From NCBI RefSeq assembly GCF_001687585.2, contig NZ_CP016537.2, positions 1,398,001 through 1,462,000 of the forward strand: DNA of 64,000 nucleotides, given 5' to 3'. Positions 39,970 through 51,801 of the stretch are shown piece after piece; the first letter of the stretch is position 1; each line of letters starts with the position of its first letter. Source of the DNA: Planococcus halocryophilus (GTDB taxonomy: Bacteria; Bacillota; Bacilli; Bacillales_A; Planococcaceae). The notes below the pieces were generated by a model. It was given only the letters and a program-made list of their open reading frames with translations, was not told where the DNA came from and did not search any database. A program made the translations under genes and the position numbers.

Positions 39970-40142
39970 TGCAAGTCCATTCGTGTCGAATTATGCTATA
40001 CTGTTTTGAAGAATATACGCAGTTAAACCGGCGATTTTACGATGTATTATTAGCATTATTCTGTTAATAAAACTAGTCGCATGTAGTAAATTGTTCGATA
40101 AGAGTAAATTGGATTTTTTATCGAGAATAATTTATTTGTTTT

Positions 40143-40186
40143 AAACAAGTATTTATATAGTTAGCTATTTCTATTAAACAAGTATG
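40143..40186 (+). repeat. Short direct repeat upstream of cymR
   Basis: The 10-mer AAACAAGTAT occurs at 40143 and 40176, 33 bp apart, in the AT-rich gap before cymR. Could be a binding site for a regulator or chance in AT-rich DNA. The rest of 40003-40142 shows nothing I can name. Confidence 0.3.
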
Positions 40187-40188
40187 GA

Positions 40189-40295
40189 GTAAACTAGCGG
40201 AGACTCCCGCGGGAAAGCGAGACAGTCAAGACCCTGCAGGAGCATAGCGACGAAGCGGCTTGGCGCTCGCCCGCAGGAAAGCGTAGCTAGTTTAC
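40189..40295. repeat. Interspersed palindromic element, family 1 (element A)
   Basis: A 107-bp unit closed by perfect 10-bp arms GTAAACTAGC/GCTAGTTTAC, with inner CCCGCGGGAAAGCG and CCCGCAGGAAAGCG motifs. Its middle (AAGACCCTGCAGGAGC...AGCGACGAAGCGGCTTGGCG) is shared with element C, and its flanks with element B. This is the widespread Bacillaceae/Planococcaceae intergenic repeat whose function is unknown. It lies 45 bp before cymR. Confidence 0.75.
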
Positions 40296-40339
40296 GGAAT
40301 ACCAATCTTATGAAAATTATCAAACTTAGAGGTGTACTC

Positions 40340-40756
40340 ATGAAAATTTCAACAAAAGGCCGTTATGGGCTTACAATTATGATCGATCTTGGAAAAAATT
40401 ACGGTGAAGGTCCGTTACCGCTACGTAAAATCGCAGCACAAAATGACCTTTCTGAAGCTTATTTAGAACAATTAGTCGGCCCGTTGCGTAATTCGGGATT
40501 AGTTAAAAGTGTCCGCGGGGCATATGGTGGCTATATGTTGACACGCCACCCAAAAGAAATTTCAGCTGGAGACGTGATTCGTGTTCTTGAAGGACCTATT
40601 CAGCCAGTTGAAGGCATCGAAGACGAAAAGCAACCACAGCGCGAGCTATGGGTACGCATTCGTGATGCAGTGAAAAATGTCTTGGACACGACCACCATCG
40701 AAGATTTGGCTAATGCTGAAAACGATGAAACAGAAAACTATATGTATTATATATAA
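40340..40756 (+). CDS. cymR: Rrf2-family cysteine metabolism regulator CymR
   Basis: Master repressor of cysteine and sulfur metabolism; in B. subtilis it acts as a complex with CysK. 138 residues with an N-terminal winged helix (MKISTKGRYGLTIMIDLG; recognition segment SEAYLEQLVGPLRNSG), wing SVRGAYGGYML and the family C-terminus ending YMYYI. GAGGTG precedes the ATG; the frame opens at 40310. It contains no cysteine at all, whereas the S. aureus protein has a redox-sensing Cys at position 25. The next gene is a cysteine desulfurase, as in B. subtilis. Confidence 0.92.
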   Translation: MKISTKGRYGLTIMIDLGKNYGEGPLPLRKIAAQNDLSEAYLEQLVGPLRNSGLVKSVRGAYGGYMLTRHPKEISAGDVIRVLEGPIQPVEGIEDEKQPQRELWVRIRDAVKNVLDTTTIEDLANAENDETENYMYYI

Positions 40757-40770
40757 GGAGTTTGCAAATC

Positions 40771-43033
<2,263 letters not shown>

Positions 43034-43047
43034 TGGGAGAGACAGCA

Positions 43048-43707
43048 ATGAATTATAACGAAATTGGTATACAAGCGTTACAAGAAGGCAATACAGAAGA
43101 AGCTATAAAAGCATTTACACAAGCAATCGAAGAAGAGCCGGAAAATCCGCTTGGCTATATTAATTTTGGTCATGTGTTAACGTCGATGGACGAAATCGAT
43201 CGTGCAGAGCGCTTTTTTCAAAAAGCCATTACGCTAGATGAAACATCTGCGACGGCTTTTTACGGTTTAGCTAATTTATATTTCAATTCGGAGCGTTATT
43301 CAGAAGCATTGAAACTTTATGAAAAAACCTTGCAATACGAAATTGAAGGCGCGGATGCGCACTTCATGATCGGCAAATGTTTTGAAAAAATGGAACAGCC
43401 AAAACTAGCGCTTCCTTATCTTCAACGTGCAGTCGAATTGGATGAAACAGATGTTCAAGCGCGTTTAAGTTACGGCATTTGTTTAGCTTCGATGGAATTA
43501 TTTGAACTAGCAGAACCACAATTTTTAGAAGTAATCCAAAGAGATCCGAATCATTCGGATGCACATTATAATTTAGGTGTTCTTTATGCTGTTTCAACAG
43601 ATCGTAAAGAAGACGCTATGTATCACTTGAAACAAGCATATACGTTAGATGAGCGCAACGAAATGGCGCGTTATGCTTACGATATGATCGCAACAACTTT
43701 GGAATAG
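43048..43707 (+). CDS. Tetratricopeptide repeat protein (YrrB-like)
   Basis: 219-residue protein made almost wholly of TPR units: about six 34-residue repeats, for example NPLGYINFGHVLTSMDEIDR, TSATAFYGLANLYFNSERYS, DAHFMIGKCFEKMEQPKLA and HSDAHYNLGVLYAVSTDRKE. No signal peptide. Likely a protein-interaction scaffold; partner unknown. GGGAGA supports ATG 43048 rather than 43033. Located between mnmA and recD2 as in B. subtilis (yrrB). Confidence 0.88.
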   Translation: MNYNEIGIQALQEGNTEEAIKAFTQAIEEEPENPLGYINFGHVLTSMDEIDRAERFFQKAITLDETSATAFYGLANLYFNSERYSEALKLYEKTLQYEIEGADAHFMIGKCFEKMEQPKLALPYLQRAVELDETDVQARLSYGICLASMELFELAEPQFLEVIQRDPNHSDAHYNLGVLYAVSTDRKEDAMYHLKQAYTLDERNEMARYAYDMIATTLE

Positions 43708-43731
43708 CTACAGGAAAAGGAGACGACAGAC

Positions 43732-46149
43732 ATGACCGGACAAATCGATTTATTTCAAGAAGAAAAACAATTTGTATTAGGGCGTCCTGTCGTCTCAATT
43801 TTTCATAATCCCCAAAATTTATTCTCCATCGCAAAAGTGAAAATCCAAGAAACCAACACCCCTTATACCGAAAAAGAAATCATTGTTTCTGGTTATTTCC
43901 CCATGTTAACTCTTGAAGAGCAATATCGTTTTACCGGCGTGGTAAAAAATCACCCGCGTTACGGTGTTCAATTTCAAGTAGAAACATTTACAAAAGAAGT
44001 GCCTGAAACTGAACAAGGCATTATTCATTATTTATCGAGTGATATGTTTAACGGCATAGGCCGAAAAACGGCTGAAACCATCGTTAAAAAACTAGGCAAA
44101 GATGCCATCAAAAAGATTTTAGAAGACCCAGATTCACTAGACAAAGTTCCGCGTTTATCTGATGACAAAAAAGATACCATTCGTGCCACGCTTCAAATGA
44201 ACTTAGGACTTGAACGCGTCATGATTCAATTAAATGATTGGGGCTTTGGTCCACAAATCGGCATGCGGATTTATCAAGCGTACCGTGAAGAAACAATTGA
44301 TATTTTGACGAAAAATCCATTTCAATTGATTGAAGAAATCGAAGGAATTGGGTTTCAACGTGCTGATGAACTAGGGATGAAGCTAGGCATTACAGGAAGT
44401 CATCCGGACCGTATTAAGGCCTCTATTTTACATATTCTCAACCAAGCTTCGTTATCGGATGGACATGTGTATGTTGATGCCAAAACTTTGATCCCGATGG
44501 TCAAAGAAATGCTTGAAGCGCGTCAACAAGCAGAAATTTCGATTGAAGCGATCTCCAAAGCAGCAATCGAATTAAATGAAGAAGGCAAAGTAGCGGGTGA
44601 AGAAACTCGGCTTTATTTGCCGTCGCTGTATTATTCAGAAGTGGGCATTGCGACTAAACTAGAAACTTTATTATTAGAACAGGAATCGCGTGCGAAATTC
44701 CCGAGTTCAGAAATTCGAAAAGCGCTTGGTGAAGCGGAAGAACGGCTCGGTGTTAATTATGCTGAAACGCAAATTGACGCAATCGAAAGTAGCATCAATT
44801 CATCGGTCATGATTTTAACAGGAGGACCGGGTACAGGAAAAACAACCGTCGTTCGTGGACTCGTAGAAATTTATGCCGAACTGCATGGATTGTCGCTCGA
44901 TCCAAAAGAATATGCTAAAAAACAAGAGCCGTTTCCAATCATTCTCGCAGCTCCAACTGGACGTGCAGCAAAACGTTTGAGTGAATCAACCGAGCTACCA
45001 GCGATGACGATTCACCGTTTACTCGGCTTTAACGGTCAAGAAAAAGACGAAGAAACCGAAAAAGAAATCGAAGGCAAATTGATCATTATCGACGAAATGT
45101 CAATGGTCGACACCTGGCTTGCGCACCAATTGCTAAAAGCAGTACCAGAAGACGCACAATTGATTTTTGTTGGTGACCAAGATCAATTGCCGCCGGTCGG
45201 CCCAGGCCAAGTATTGCGTGATTTACTCGAATCAAAACGAATACCGACAGTCGAATTAACAGACATATACCGACAATCTTCAGGTTCATCAATAATAGAA
45301 CTTGCGCACCAAATGAAAAACGGTCAATTGCCAGAAGACATTACAGTGAAAACGGCAGATCGTTCTTTTATTAAAGCTGGTGCTGATCAAATTCCTATAG
45401 TTGTTGAAAAAGTCGTAAAAAGTGCCTTGTCCAAAGGGCATTCGATTAAAGACATACAAGTGCTCGCGCCAATGTACAAAGGACCTGCAGGAATCGATGC
45501 CTTAAACCGACTCATTCAAGAAATGGTCAACCCAAATCCTGATGGCAAACGAAAAGAGCTGGTGTTTGGGGACATCACCTACCGAATTGGCGATAAAATA
45601 CTTCAACTTGTCAATCAACCTGAAAGCAATGTTTTTAACGGCGATATGGGCGAAGTTGTTGCCATCATGAAAGCAAAAGAAACGGTTGAAAAACAAGACA
45701 TGTTGGTTGCTTCCTTTGATGGAATCGAAGTTACTTACGAACGTAGCGATTTAAACCAATTAACATTAGCTTACTGCTGTTCCATTCATAAATCCCAAGG
45801 CTCGGAATTTCCAACGGTTATTATGCCAATTGTTCGAGGCTATATGAAAATGTTGCGCCGCAACTTGCTTTATACCGGCATCACACGAAGTAAAGACTTT
45901 CTCGTGCTATGCGGCGACCCAAGTGCCTTCCGTTACGGAGTTGAACGAACAGACGATACGCAACGCATGACCACACTGCAAAGCCGTCTAGCAGTCTCAA
46001 CAGAAGAACCGAAAACCGACCAACAAATAAAGCAACACGAAGAAACAAAACAAAGCGGACCAGTAAGCTTAACAACCGAAAATGCCCACTCCATCCACCC
46101 AATGATCGGTATGGAAGGCATCACACCACAAAAATTTATGGAAGCATAA
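43732..46149 (+). CDS. recD2: ATP-dependent DNA helicase RecD2
   Basis: 5'-3' helicase of the RecD-like family found without RecBC. 805 residues: N-terminal OB and helix-hairpin-helix region (about 1-330, with MFNGIGRKTAETIVKKLG), helicase domain 1 with Walker A LTGGPGTGKTTVVRG (near 358) and LIIDEMSMVDTWL, and domain 2 with LTLAYCCSIHKSQGSEFPTV and LYTGITRSKDFLVLCG. Ends in a polar tail of about 60 residues. AAAAGGAG precedes the ATG. No terminator is seen, but palindromic elements follow. Confidence 0.95.
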   Translation: MTGQIDLFQEEKQFVLGRPVVSIFHNPQNLFSIAKVKIQETNTPYTEKEIIVSGYFPMLTLEEQYRFTGVVKNHPRYGVQFQVETFTKEVPETEQGIIHYLSSDMFNGIGRKTAETIVKKLGKDAIKKILEDPDSLDKVPRLSDDKKDTIRATLQMNLGLERVMIQLNDWGFGPQIGMRIYQAYREETIDILTKNPFQLIEEIEGIGFQRADELGMKLGITGSHPDRIKASILHILNQASLSDGHVYVDAKTLIPMVKEMLEARQQAEISIEAISKAAIELNEEGKVAGEETRLYLPSLYYSEVGIATKLETLLLEQESRAKFPSSEIRKALGEAEERLGVNYAETQIDAIESSINSSVMILTGGPGTGKTTVVRGLVEIYAELHGLSLDPKEYAKKQEPFPIILAAPTGRAAKRLSESTELPAMTIHRLLGFNGQEKDEETEKEIEGKLIIIDEMSMVDTWLAHQLLKAVPEDAQLIFVGDQDQLPPVGPGQVLRDLLESKRIPTVELTDIYRQSSGSSIIELAHQMKNGQLPEDITVKTADRSFIKAGADQIPIVVEKVVKSALSKGHSIKDIQVLAPMYKGPAGIDALNRLIQEMVNPNPDGKRKELVFGDITYRIGDKILQLVNQPESNVFNGDMGEVVAIMKAKETVEKQDMLVASFDGIEVTYERSDLNQLTLAYCCSIHKSQGSEFPTVIMPIVRGYMKMLRRNLLYTGITRSKDFLVLCGDPSAFRYGVERTDDTQRMTTLQSRLAVSTEEPKTDQQIKQHEETKQSGPVSLTTENAHSIHPMIGMEGITPQKFMEA

Positions 46150-46174
46150 AAATTAGTTGTGAAGAAGATATTCC

Positions 46175-46279
46175 GCAAAATAGCTACGCTTTCCGCGGGC
46201 TTGCGCTGAACTAACTCGGGCTTGATGCCCGAGTGGATTTCAGCACTTCGCTTTCCCGCAGGAGTCTGCGCTATTTTGC
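46175..46279. repeat. Interspersed palindromic element, family 1 (element B, inverted)
   Basis: A 105-bp unit closed by perfect 10-bp arms GCAAAATAGC/GCTATTTTGC, extended by AGATAT/ATATCT further out. The inner hairpin is CTCGGGC..GCCCGAG (about 46216-46233). Read on the minus strand it shares AGACTCCTGCGGGAAAGCG and CCCGCGGAAAGCGTAGCTA with element A. The hairpin might also stop transcription from recD2. Confidence 0.75.
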
Positions 46280-46304
46280 TACATATCTTAAGATTTAACT
46301 TTTA

Positions 46305-46429
46305 GAAGAAAGAGCGTAAGGAGGCGACTCCTGGGGAGACAGCACGAGCTGAAGACCCTGGACTGAGCGCAGCGAGGGAAGCGGCTGAAGCCGTGCCCCC
46401 GGAAAGCGTCCGCCTGGAGCGATTTCTTC
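46305..46429. repeat. Interspersed palindromic element, family 1 (element C)
   Basis: A roughly 125-bp imperfect palindrome next to element B in the other orientation; ends are GAAGAAA and TTTCTTC. The middle (GAAGACCCTGGACTGAGCGC...GGGAAGCGGCTGAAGCC) and CCCGGAAAGCGTCCGCCTGGAGCG match element A. The 75 bases between this and the T-box presumably hold the alaS promoter. Confidence 0.7.
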
Positions 46430-46489
46430 AAGTCACTATTGACATCACTCAAAGCTTTTTCTATAATTCAAATTAGACTGATAGACAAA

Positions 46490-46716
46490 CACATTGATGG
46501 AGACAGTATAAAATCGCTTTCGGACAGAAACGGGATCCTCGGCTGAAAGGTCCCGACGACATTCGATTTTAGAAAGCTACTCCGGAGTGCAGCTAATTCC
46601 TGCCGTTGAACCGCGTTAAGGTGTTCGAGAGACACAAAGCCACCAGCTTTGTGTAACTAGGGTGGTACCGCGAAATAAAGCCTTCGTCCCTTTTTTGGGA
46701 TGGGGGCTTTTTATAT
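46490..46716 (+). promoter_or_regulatory. T-box riboswitch upstream of alaS
   Basis: Leader with the T-box AGGGTGGTACCGCG at 46659-46672 and the terminator AGCCTTCGTCCC...GGGATGGGGGCT with five T (about 46680-46714). Stem I begins near 46497; GCT at 46576-46578, directly before the stem II sequence ACTCCGGAGT, is a likely alanine specifier. Uncharged tRNA-Ala would favour antitermination and alaS expression. Confidence 0.88.
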
Positions 46717-46735
46717 TGTAGAGGAGGAAAAACAG

Positions 46736-49360
46736 ATGAAAAACTTGAAAGCAGAAGACATTAGACAAATGTATATCGATTTCTTTAAAGAAAAAGGTCA
46801 CGACCAGGAGCCAAGTGCGCCGCTAGTACCTTTTGAAGATCCATCTCTTTTGTGGATCAACAGTGGAGTGGCTACATTAAAAAAATATTTTGATGGCCGT
46901 GTGATTCCAAATAACCCACGTATCGTTAACGCACAAAAATCAATTCGTACGAATGATATTGAAAATGTTGGGAAAACGGCACGTCATCATACATTTTTCG
47001 AAATGCTGGGGAACTTCTCGATTGGTGAATACTTTAAAACCGAAGCAATTCACTGGGCTTGGGAATTCTTAACAGACGACAAATGGATCGGCTTTGATGC
47101 TGATAAATTATCGGTAACGATTCACCCAGAAGATGAAGAAGCATACGCGATTTGGTTGAACGAAGTCGGCGTGCCAGCTGAACGTATTATTCGTTTAGAA
47201 GGGAATTTCTGGGATATTGGAGAAGGTCCAAGTGGTCCAAACTCAGAAATCTTCTACGATCGTGGCGAAAGTTATGGCAATGATATGAGCGATCCTGAAT
47301 TATATCCAGGTGGAGAAAACGAACGTTATTTAGAAATCTGGAATTTGGTATTTTCACAATTCAACCACAACCCAGATCATACGTATACGTTACTTCCAAA
47401 ACAAAACATCGATACAGGAATGGGCTTAGAACGTATGGCTTGTGTTGCGCAAGACGTTCCAACTAACTACGATACCGATTTATTTATTCCAATTATCAAA
47501 AAAACGGAAGAAATTTCTGGTAAGAAATACGGAGAAAACACTGAAATGGACATGGCCTTCAAAGTAATTGCTGACCATATCCGAACTGTAGCATTTGCAA
47601 TTGGTGACGGAGCACTGCCATCAAATGAAGGTCGTGGCTACGTATTACGCCGTTTATTGCGTCGTGCTGTTCGTTACGCGAAAAAATTAGGTGTGGAACA
47701 ACCATTCATGTATGATTTAGTCCCAGTTGTTGGAGACGTGATGAAGAGTTTCTACCCAGAAGTTAACGACAAGCAAGACTTTATAATTCGTGTGATGAAA
47801 TTGGAAGAACAACGTTTCCATGAAACACTTCACGACGGTTTAACCATTTTGTCGTCTGTAATTGAAAAACAAAAAGCAGCTGGTCAAAGTGAAATTCCAG
47901 GTGAAGATGCTTTCCGTTTGTATGATACGTACGGCTTCCCGGTTGAATTAACTGAGGAATACGCAGAAGAAGAAGGCATGGCTGTTGATCACAAAGGATT
48001 TGAAACAGCGATGCAAGAACAACGTAATCGTGCACGAAATGCACGTCAAAACGTTAATTCGATGCAGTCCCAATCTGAAGTATTGGGAAATATTAAAGAA
48101 GCTAGTGAATTTATTGGTTATAGCCAAACGGTATCAGATGCTAACGTATTGTTCATTATTAAAGACGGTGAGCTTGTTGAGAGTGCACAAGAAGGCGAAG
48201 AAGTTGACGTTATATTAGATCAAACACCATTTTATGCAGAAAGCGGCGGTCAAATTGCCGATCGTGGAACATTGAGCAATGATTTAGTTCAAGTATCTGT
48301 GTTAAATGTTAAAAAAGCGCCTAACGGTCAAAACTTGCATTCTGTACGTATTGATACGGGAGAATTGACGAAATCGTCAGTGCTTGCACAAGTAGATGCT
48401 TCAGAACGTCGTCATACAGTGAAAAATCACACAGCGACACATTTATTACACCAAGCGTTAAAAGATGTTTTAGGAACGCATGTAAATCAAGCAGGATCAT
48501 ATGTTGGACCAGACCGTCTTCGCTTTGACTTTTCTCATTTTGGTCAAGTTACAAAAGAAGAACTTGAAACGATTGAACAAATCGTTAATGAAAAAGTATG
48601 GGACGGCATTGCGGTTCAAACAGGCTATCATAACTTGCAAGAAGCAAAAGAAATGGGCGCGATGGCATTGTTCGGTGAGAAATACGGAGATGTTGTACGT
48701 GTTGTAGAAATTGGTGGATTTTCTCTAGAATTATGTGGTGGCGTCCATGTATTAAATACATCTGAGATTGGCTTATTTAAAATCGTTTCTGAAGGCGGCA
48801 TCGGCGCAGGTATTCGTAGAATCGAAGCAGTAACAGGTAAAGGTGCATATGAAAACTTAAAAGATAGTGAGAACGTCTTAGAAAGCGCAGCTGGATTATT
48901 AAAATCATCTCCAAGAGATATGGTTCAAAAAGTACAAACTGTTCAAGCTGAGATGAAATCATTACAGCGTGAAAATGAGTCCTTGCTTGCGAAAGTTTCT
49001 AACGCGCAATCGGCAGGAATTTTAGATGCAGCTCAAAAAGTTGGCGATATCACAGTTTTGTCGGTGAAAGTCGAAGCAAAAGACAATAACCAATTGCGTC
49101 AGATGATGGATGACTTGAAATCGAAAATGGACAAAGCGGTTATTGTACTTGGTGCGACAGATGGAGACAAAGTAATGCTGGCAGCTGGAGTTACAAAAGA
49201 CTTGGCTGGTGGAGACTATCATGCAGGACAAATCGTTAAACATGTGGCCGAGCTATGCGGCGGTAAAGGTGGCGGCCGTCCAGATATGGCGATGGCAGGC
49301 GCTAAAGATGCAAGTAAGTTAGGCGAAGCACTAAAATCGGTTTACAGCTTAGTTAAATAA
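46736..49360 (+). CDS. alaS: Alanine-tRNA ligase
   Basis: Class II synthetase with editing. 874 residues: catalytic domain (about 1-240, [31 protein letters not shown]), tRNA recognition domain (to about 450), editing domain with [16 protein letters not shown] and the CGGVH metal-binding segment (ELCGGVHV), and a C-terminal oligomerisation domain ending with [27 protein letters not shown] fixes the ATG; upstream frame to 46700 lies within the terminator. Confidence 0.97.
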   Translation: MKNLKAEDIRQMYIDFFKEKGHDQEPSAPLVPFEDPSLLWINSGVATLKKYFDGRVIPNNPRIVNAQKSIRTNDIENVGKTARHHTFFEMLGNFSIGEYFKTEAIHWAWEFLTDDKWIGFDADKLSVTIHPEDEEAYAIWLNEVGVPAERIIRLEGNFWDIGEGPSGPNSEIFYDRGESYGNDMSDPELYPGGENERYLEIWNLVFSQFNHNPDHTYTLLPKQNIDTGMGLERMACVAQDVPTNYDTDLFIPIIKKTEEISGKKYGENTEMDMAFKVIADHIRTVAFAIGDGALPSNEGRGYVLRRLLRRAVRYAKKLGVEQPFMYDLVPVVGDVMKSFYPEVNDKQDFIIRVMKLEEQRFHETLHDGLTILSSVIEKQKAAGQSEIPGEDAFRLYDTYGFPVELTEEYAEEEGMAVDHKGFETAMQEQRNRARNARQNVNSMQSQSEVLGNIKEASEFIGYSQTVSDANVLFIIKDGELVESAQEGEEVDVILDQTPFYAESGGQIADRGTLSNDLVQVSVLNVKKAPNGQNLHSVRIDTGELTKSSVLAQVDASERRHTVKNHTATHLLHQALKDVLGTHVNQAGSYVGPDRLRFDFSHFGQVTKEELETIEQIVNEKVWDGIAVQTGYHNLQEAKEMGAMALFGEKYGDVVRVVEIGGFSLELCGGVHVLNTSEIGLFKIVSEGGIGAGIRRIEAVTGKGAYENLKDSENVLESAAGLLKSSPRDMVQKVQTVQAEMKSLQRENESLLAKVSNAQSAGILDAAQKVGDITVLSVKVEAKDNNQLRQMMDDLKSKMDKAVIVLGATDGDKVMLAAGVTKDLAGGDYHAGQIVKHVAELCGGKGGGRPDMAMAGAKDASKLGEALKSVYSLVK

Positions 49361-49449
49361 GTTTAATAAATCTGCGCTATCGGTTATAATGAAAAACAGA
49401 CAGCAGGAGCAATTATTTCTATTTAAAATCCGAAAGCGAGGTGCTTGTC

Positions 49450-49716
49450 ATGAGTTCATTTGATCGCACAATGAAATTCGATTCGTCTGATGAGTCGATG
49501 GAACAAGAAGTCAAGCAAGTAATGCTTCAGGTACATTCTGCACTTGAAGAAAAAGGCTATAACCCGATCAATCAGATTGTCGGCTATTTATTGTCAGGTG
49601 ATCCGGCTTATATTCCTCGCCATCAAGATGCGCGAAATATGATTCGCAAACTGGAACGAGATGAAATTCTGGAAGAGCTTGTAAAGTTCTATATTAAAAA
49701 GAATAACGAGGAATAA
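49450..49716 (+). CDS. ireB: IreB family regulatory phosphoprotein (UPF0297)
   Basis: Small protein, 88 residues, with [41 protein letters not shown] and [17 protein letters not shown]. In Enterococcus IreB is a substrate of the Ser/Thr kinase IreK and limits cephalosporin resistance; the Bacillus counterpart is YrzL. GCGAGGTG supports ATG 49450 over GTG 49441. Starts the conserved alaS-ireB-ruvX-yrzB order. Confidence 0.92.
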   Translation: MSSFDRTMKFDSSDESMEQEVKQVMLQVHSALEEKGYNPINQIVGYLLSGDPAYIPRHQDARNMIRKLERDEILEELVKFYIKKNNEE

Positions 49717-49718
49717 TG

Positions 49719-50135
49719 ATGCGCATAATAGGACTTGATGTTGGTTCAAAAACAATCGGAGTTGCCATTAGCGATCCGATGGGGTGGACAGCCCAAGGAA
49801 TTGAAACCATCAAAATAAATGAAGCAATTGAAGAATTCGGAATGCAACGCCTTGGTGAACTGATAAAGCAATATGAAGTGACCGAAGCCGTTGTTGGCTA
49901 TCCGAAAAATATGAACAATTCAATTGGACCACGTGCTGAAGCATCCGAAAGATTTGCAGCTTTGTTAAAAGAAGCGTATAATATACCGGTGGTGCTTTGG
50001 GATGAGCGGCTAACGACATCGGCAGCAGAGAAGATGTTGATCTCCGCAGATGTCAGCCGTAAAAACCGTAAAAAAGTGATCGACAAGATGGCAGCAGTAA
50101 TGATACTGCAAGGTTATCTTGATTTTAAAAAATAA
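49719..50135 (+). CDS. ruvX: Putative pre-16S rRNA nuclease / Holliday junction resolvase YqgF
   Basis: RNase H-fold protein. 138 residues with [20 protein letters not shown] (first acidic residue), [17 protein letters not shown] and the distal [14 protein letters not shown]. coli YqgF processes the 5' end of 16S rRNA; resolvase activity has also been proposed. Two ATGs (49716, 49719); the second has better spacing from CGAGGA. Overlaps the end of ireB closely. Confidence 0.93.
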   Translation: MRIIGLDVGSKTIGVAISDPMGWTAQGIETIKINEAIEEFGMQRLGELIKQYEVTEAVVGYPKNMNNSIGPRAEASERFAALLKEAYNIPVVLWDERLTTSAAEKMLISADVSRKNRKKVIDKMAAVMILQGYLDFKK

Positions 50136-50148
50136 TGAGGTGACGTAA

Positions 50149-50460
50149 ATGGAACACGGACAAGAACACATTACTGTCGTTGATGAAAACGGCAACGAGC
50201 AACTATTTGAAGTACTATTTACATTTGAGTCAGCAGACTTTGGAAAATCATATGTTTTGTATTTCCCAGTTGGCGCTGAAGAAGATGAAGAAGGCGAAAT
50301 TGAAATCCATGCATCTTCTTTCACTGAAAACCCTGAATCAGATGAAACTACAGTAGGTGGTGGAGAGCTTCGCCCGGTAGAAACTGACGAAGAATGGGAC
50401 ATGATTGAAGAAATGTTAAACACGTTCCTTGACGAAGAAGAAGAAAACGAAGAGCTTTAA
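50149..50460 (+). CDS. DUF1292 protein (UPF0473, YrzB-like)
   Basis: 103-residue acidic protein with [20 protein letters not shown] and [20 protein letters not shown], ending in a Glu-rich tail ([11 protein letters not shown]). No known function, no membrane span. TGAGGTG precedes the ATG. Always follows ruvX in Bacillales, which suggests a shared process in rRNA or division control. Confidence 0.9.
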   Translation: MEHGQEHITVVDENGNEQLFEVLFTFESADFGKSYVLYFPVGAEEDEEGEIEIHASSFTENPESDETTVGGGELRPVETDEEWDMIEEMLNTFLDEEEENEEL

Positions 50461-50469
50461 AATGTAAAG

Positions 50470-50502
50470 GACGGAATTGATTGTTGATTCCGTCTTTTTC
50501 TT
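50470..50502 (+). terminator. Intrinsic terminator after yrzB
   Basis: Stem GACGGAAT/ATTCCGTC with an 8-nt loop and T-rich run; closes the alaS-ireB-ruvX-yrzB group. Confidence 0.82.
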
Positions 50503-50585
50503 TTGCGCACTTTTCTTGTATACTAGTAGAAGTTGTACAAAAATAGTCCGACTTCTGTAGAACAGAAAAGCTGGGGGGAAAACCC

Positions 50586-51710
50586 GTGGAAAAACAGACA
50601 AAGAAAGATATCATGTTTGAACGCATGAAAGAAAAGAAAAAGGAAGTGAGAGTCGTCCGACGCATTGTATTTATTATTGCGCTAGTCCTATTAATAATTA
50701 TAGGAATTGCAGGCTTTCAAACTTATAATTACATCTCCAATGCATTAGAACCGGTTGATCCGGATTCTGAAGAAATCATTACGGTGGAAGTACCAATTGG
50801 TTCGAGTTTGGACGGCATTGCGGCATTACTTGAAGAAAATGGTGTAATAACCGATGCCCGGATTTATAAATACTATGTTAAGTTTAAAAACGAATCCGAG
50901 TTTCAAGCAGGCACGTATGACTTAGTGCAATCGATGACATTAGATGAAATTACAGAGAGTTTGAAAACCGGTAAAGTTTACCACGAACCTCTTTATACCA
51001 TCAATGTTCCAGAAGGCTTAACAGTAGAAGAAATTGCAGAAAATGTTATCGCTAAAAAAACCGACTATACGGCGGAAGAATTTTTAGAGAAAATTAATGA
51101 TCCTGCATATATTGAAGAATTAATGATTAAGTTTCCTGATTTGTTGACAGATGAAATACTGGGTGAAAATATTCGTTATGCACTTGAGGGGTATTTATAT
51201 CCTGCCACTTATCCTGTCTACGAAGAAAATCCACCTCTAACAGTACTCATTGAACAAATGCTTGATACGACACAAGCAAATGTGATGCAATATCAACCTA
51301 TTTTAGAAGAAATGGAACAGTCTCCGCATTGGTTATTAACGTTTTCTTCACTATTAGAAGAAGAAGCAACAGCACAATCGGATCGTCAAACCATCGCGAG
51401 CGTCTTTTATAATCGTTTAGAAATCGATATGCCTTTGCAAACAGATCCAACAGTACTTTATGCAATGGGTGAACATAAAGATCGTTTGTTTAATACTGAT
51501 TATGAATTTGAGCATCCTTATAGCACTTATAAAAATAAAGGGCTACCACCGGGGCCAATCGCAAATGCTGGATTATCTTCAATTGATGCAGTGCTCGACC
51601 CTGCTGAAACCGAATATTTTTATTTCTTGGCTGATAAAGAAGGCAAAAACCATTTTGCTAAAACTTATGAACAACATTTGGCTAACCGAGATAAATATAT
51701 CGGCAATTAA
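50586..51710 (+). CDS. mltG: Endolytic murein transglycosylase MltG
   Basis: Membrane-anchored enzyme that cuts nascent glycan strands and sets their length. 374 residues: basic cytoplasmic N-terminus, membrane helix (about 25-46), LysM-like subdomain (about 60-125) and YceG catalytic domain with the Glu in LTFSSLLEEEA and YNRLEIDMPLQTDPTVLYA, then YNTYKNKGLPPGPI-like YSTYKNKGLPPGPIANAG. The GTG start is set by GGGGGGAA upstream. B. subtilis has yrrL here. Confidence 0.95.
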   Translation: MEKQTKKDIMFERMKEKKKEVRVVRRIVFIIALVLLIIIGIAGFQTYNYISNALEPVDPDSEEIITVEVPIGSSLDGIAALLEENGVITDARIYKYYVKFKNESEFQAGTYDLVQSMTLDEITESLKTGKVYHEPLYTINVPEGLTVEEIAENVIAKKTDYTAEEFLEKINDPAYIEELMIKFPDLLTDEILGENIRYALEGYLYPATYPVYEENPPLTVLIEQMLDTTQANVMQYQPILEEMEQSPHWLLTFSSLLEEEATAQSDRQTIASVFYNRLEIDMPLQTDPTVLYAMGEHKDRLFNTDYEFEHPYSTYKNKGLPPGPIANAGLSSIDAVLDPAETEYFYFLADKEGKNHFAKTYEQHLANRDKYIGN

Positions 51711-51717
51711 GAACCAC

Positions 51718-51751
51718 GAGAAGGAAGCGTCCTCGCTTTCCTTCTCTTTTT
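51718..51751 (+). terminator. Intrinsic terminator after mltG
   Basis: Stem GAGAAGGAAGCG/CGCTTTCCTTCTC with a 4-nt loop, one bulge, and five T. Confidence 0.85.
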
Positions 51752-51801
51752 ATGATAATATTTGAATTGATTTTTGCGTAGTCGAAAAGGAGCTTTCTTG
51801 T

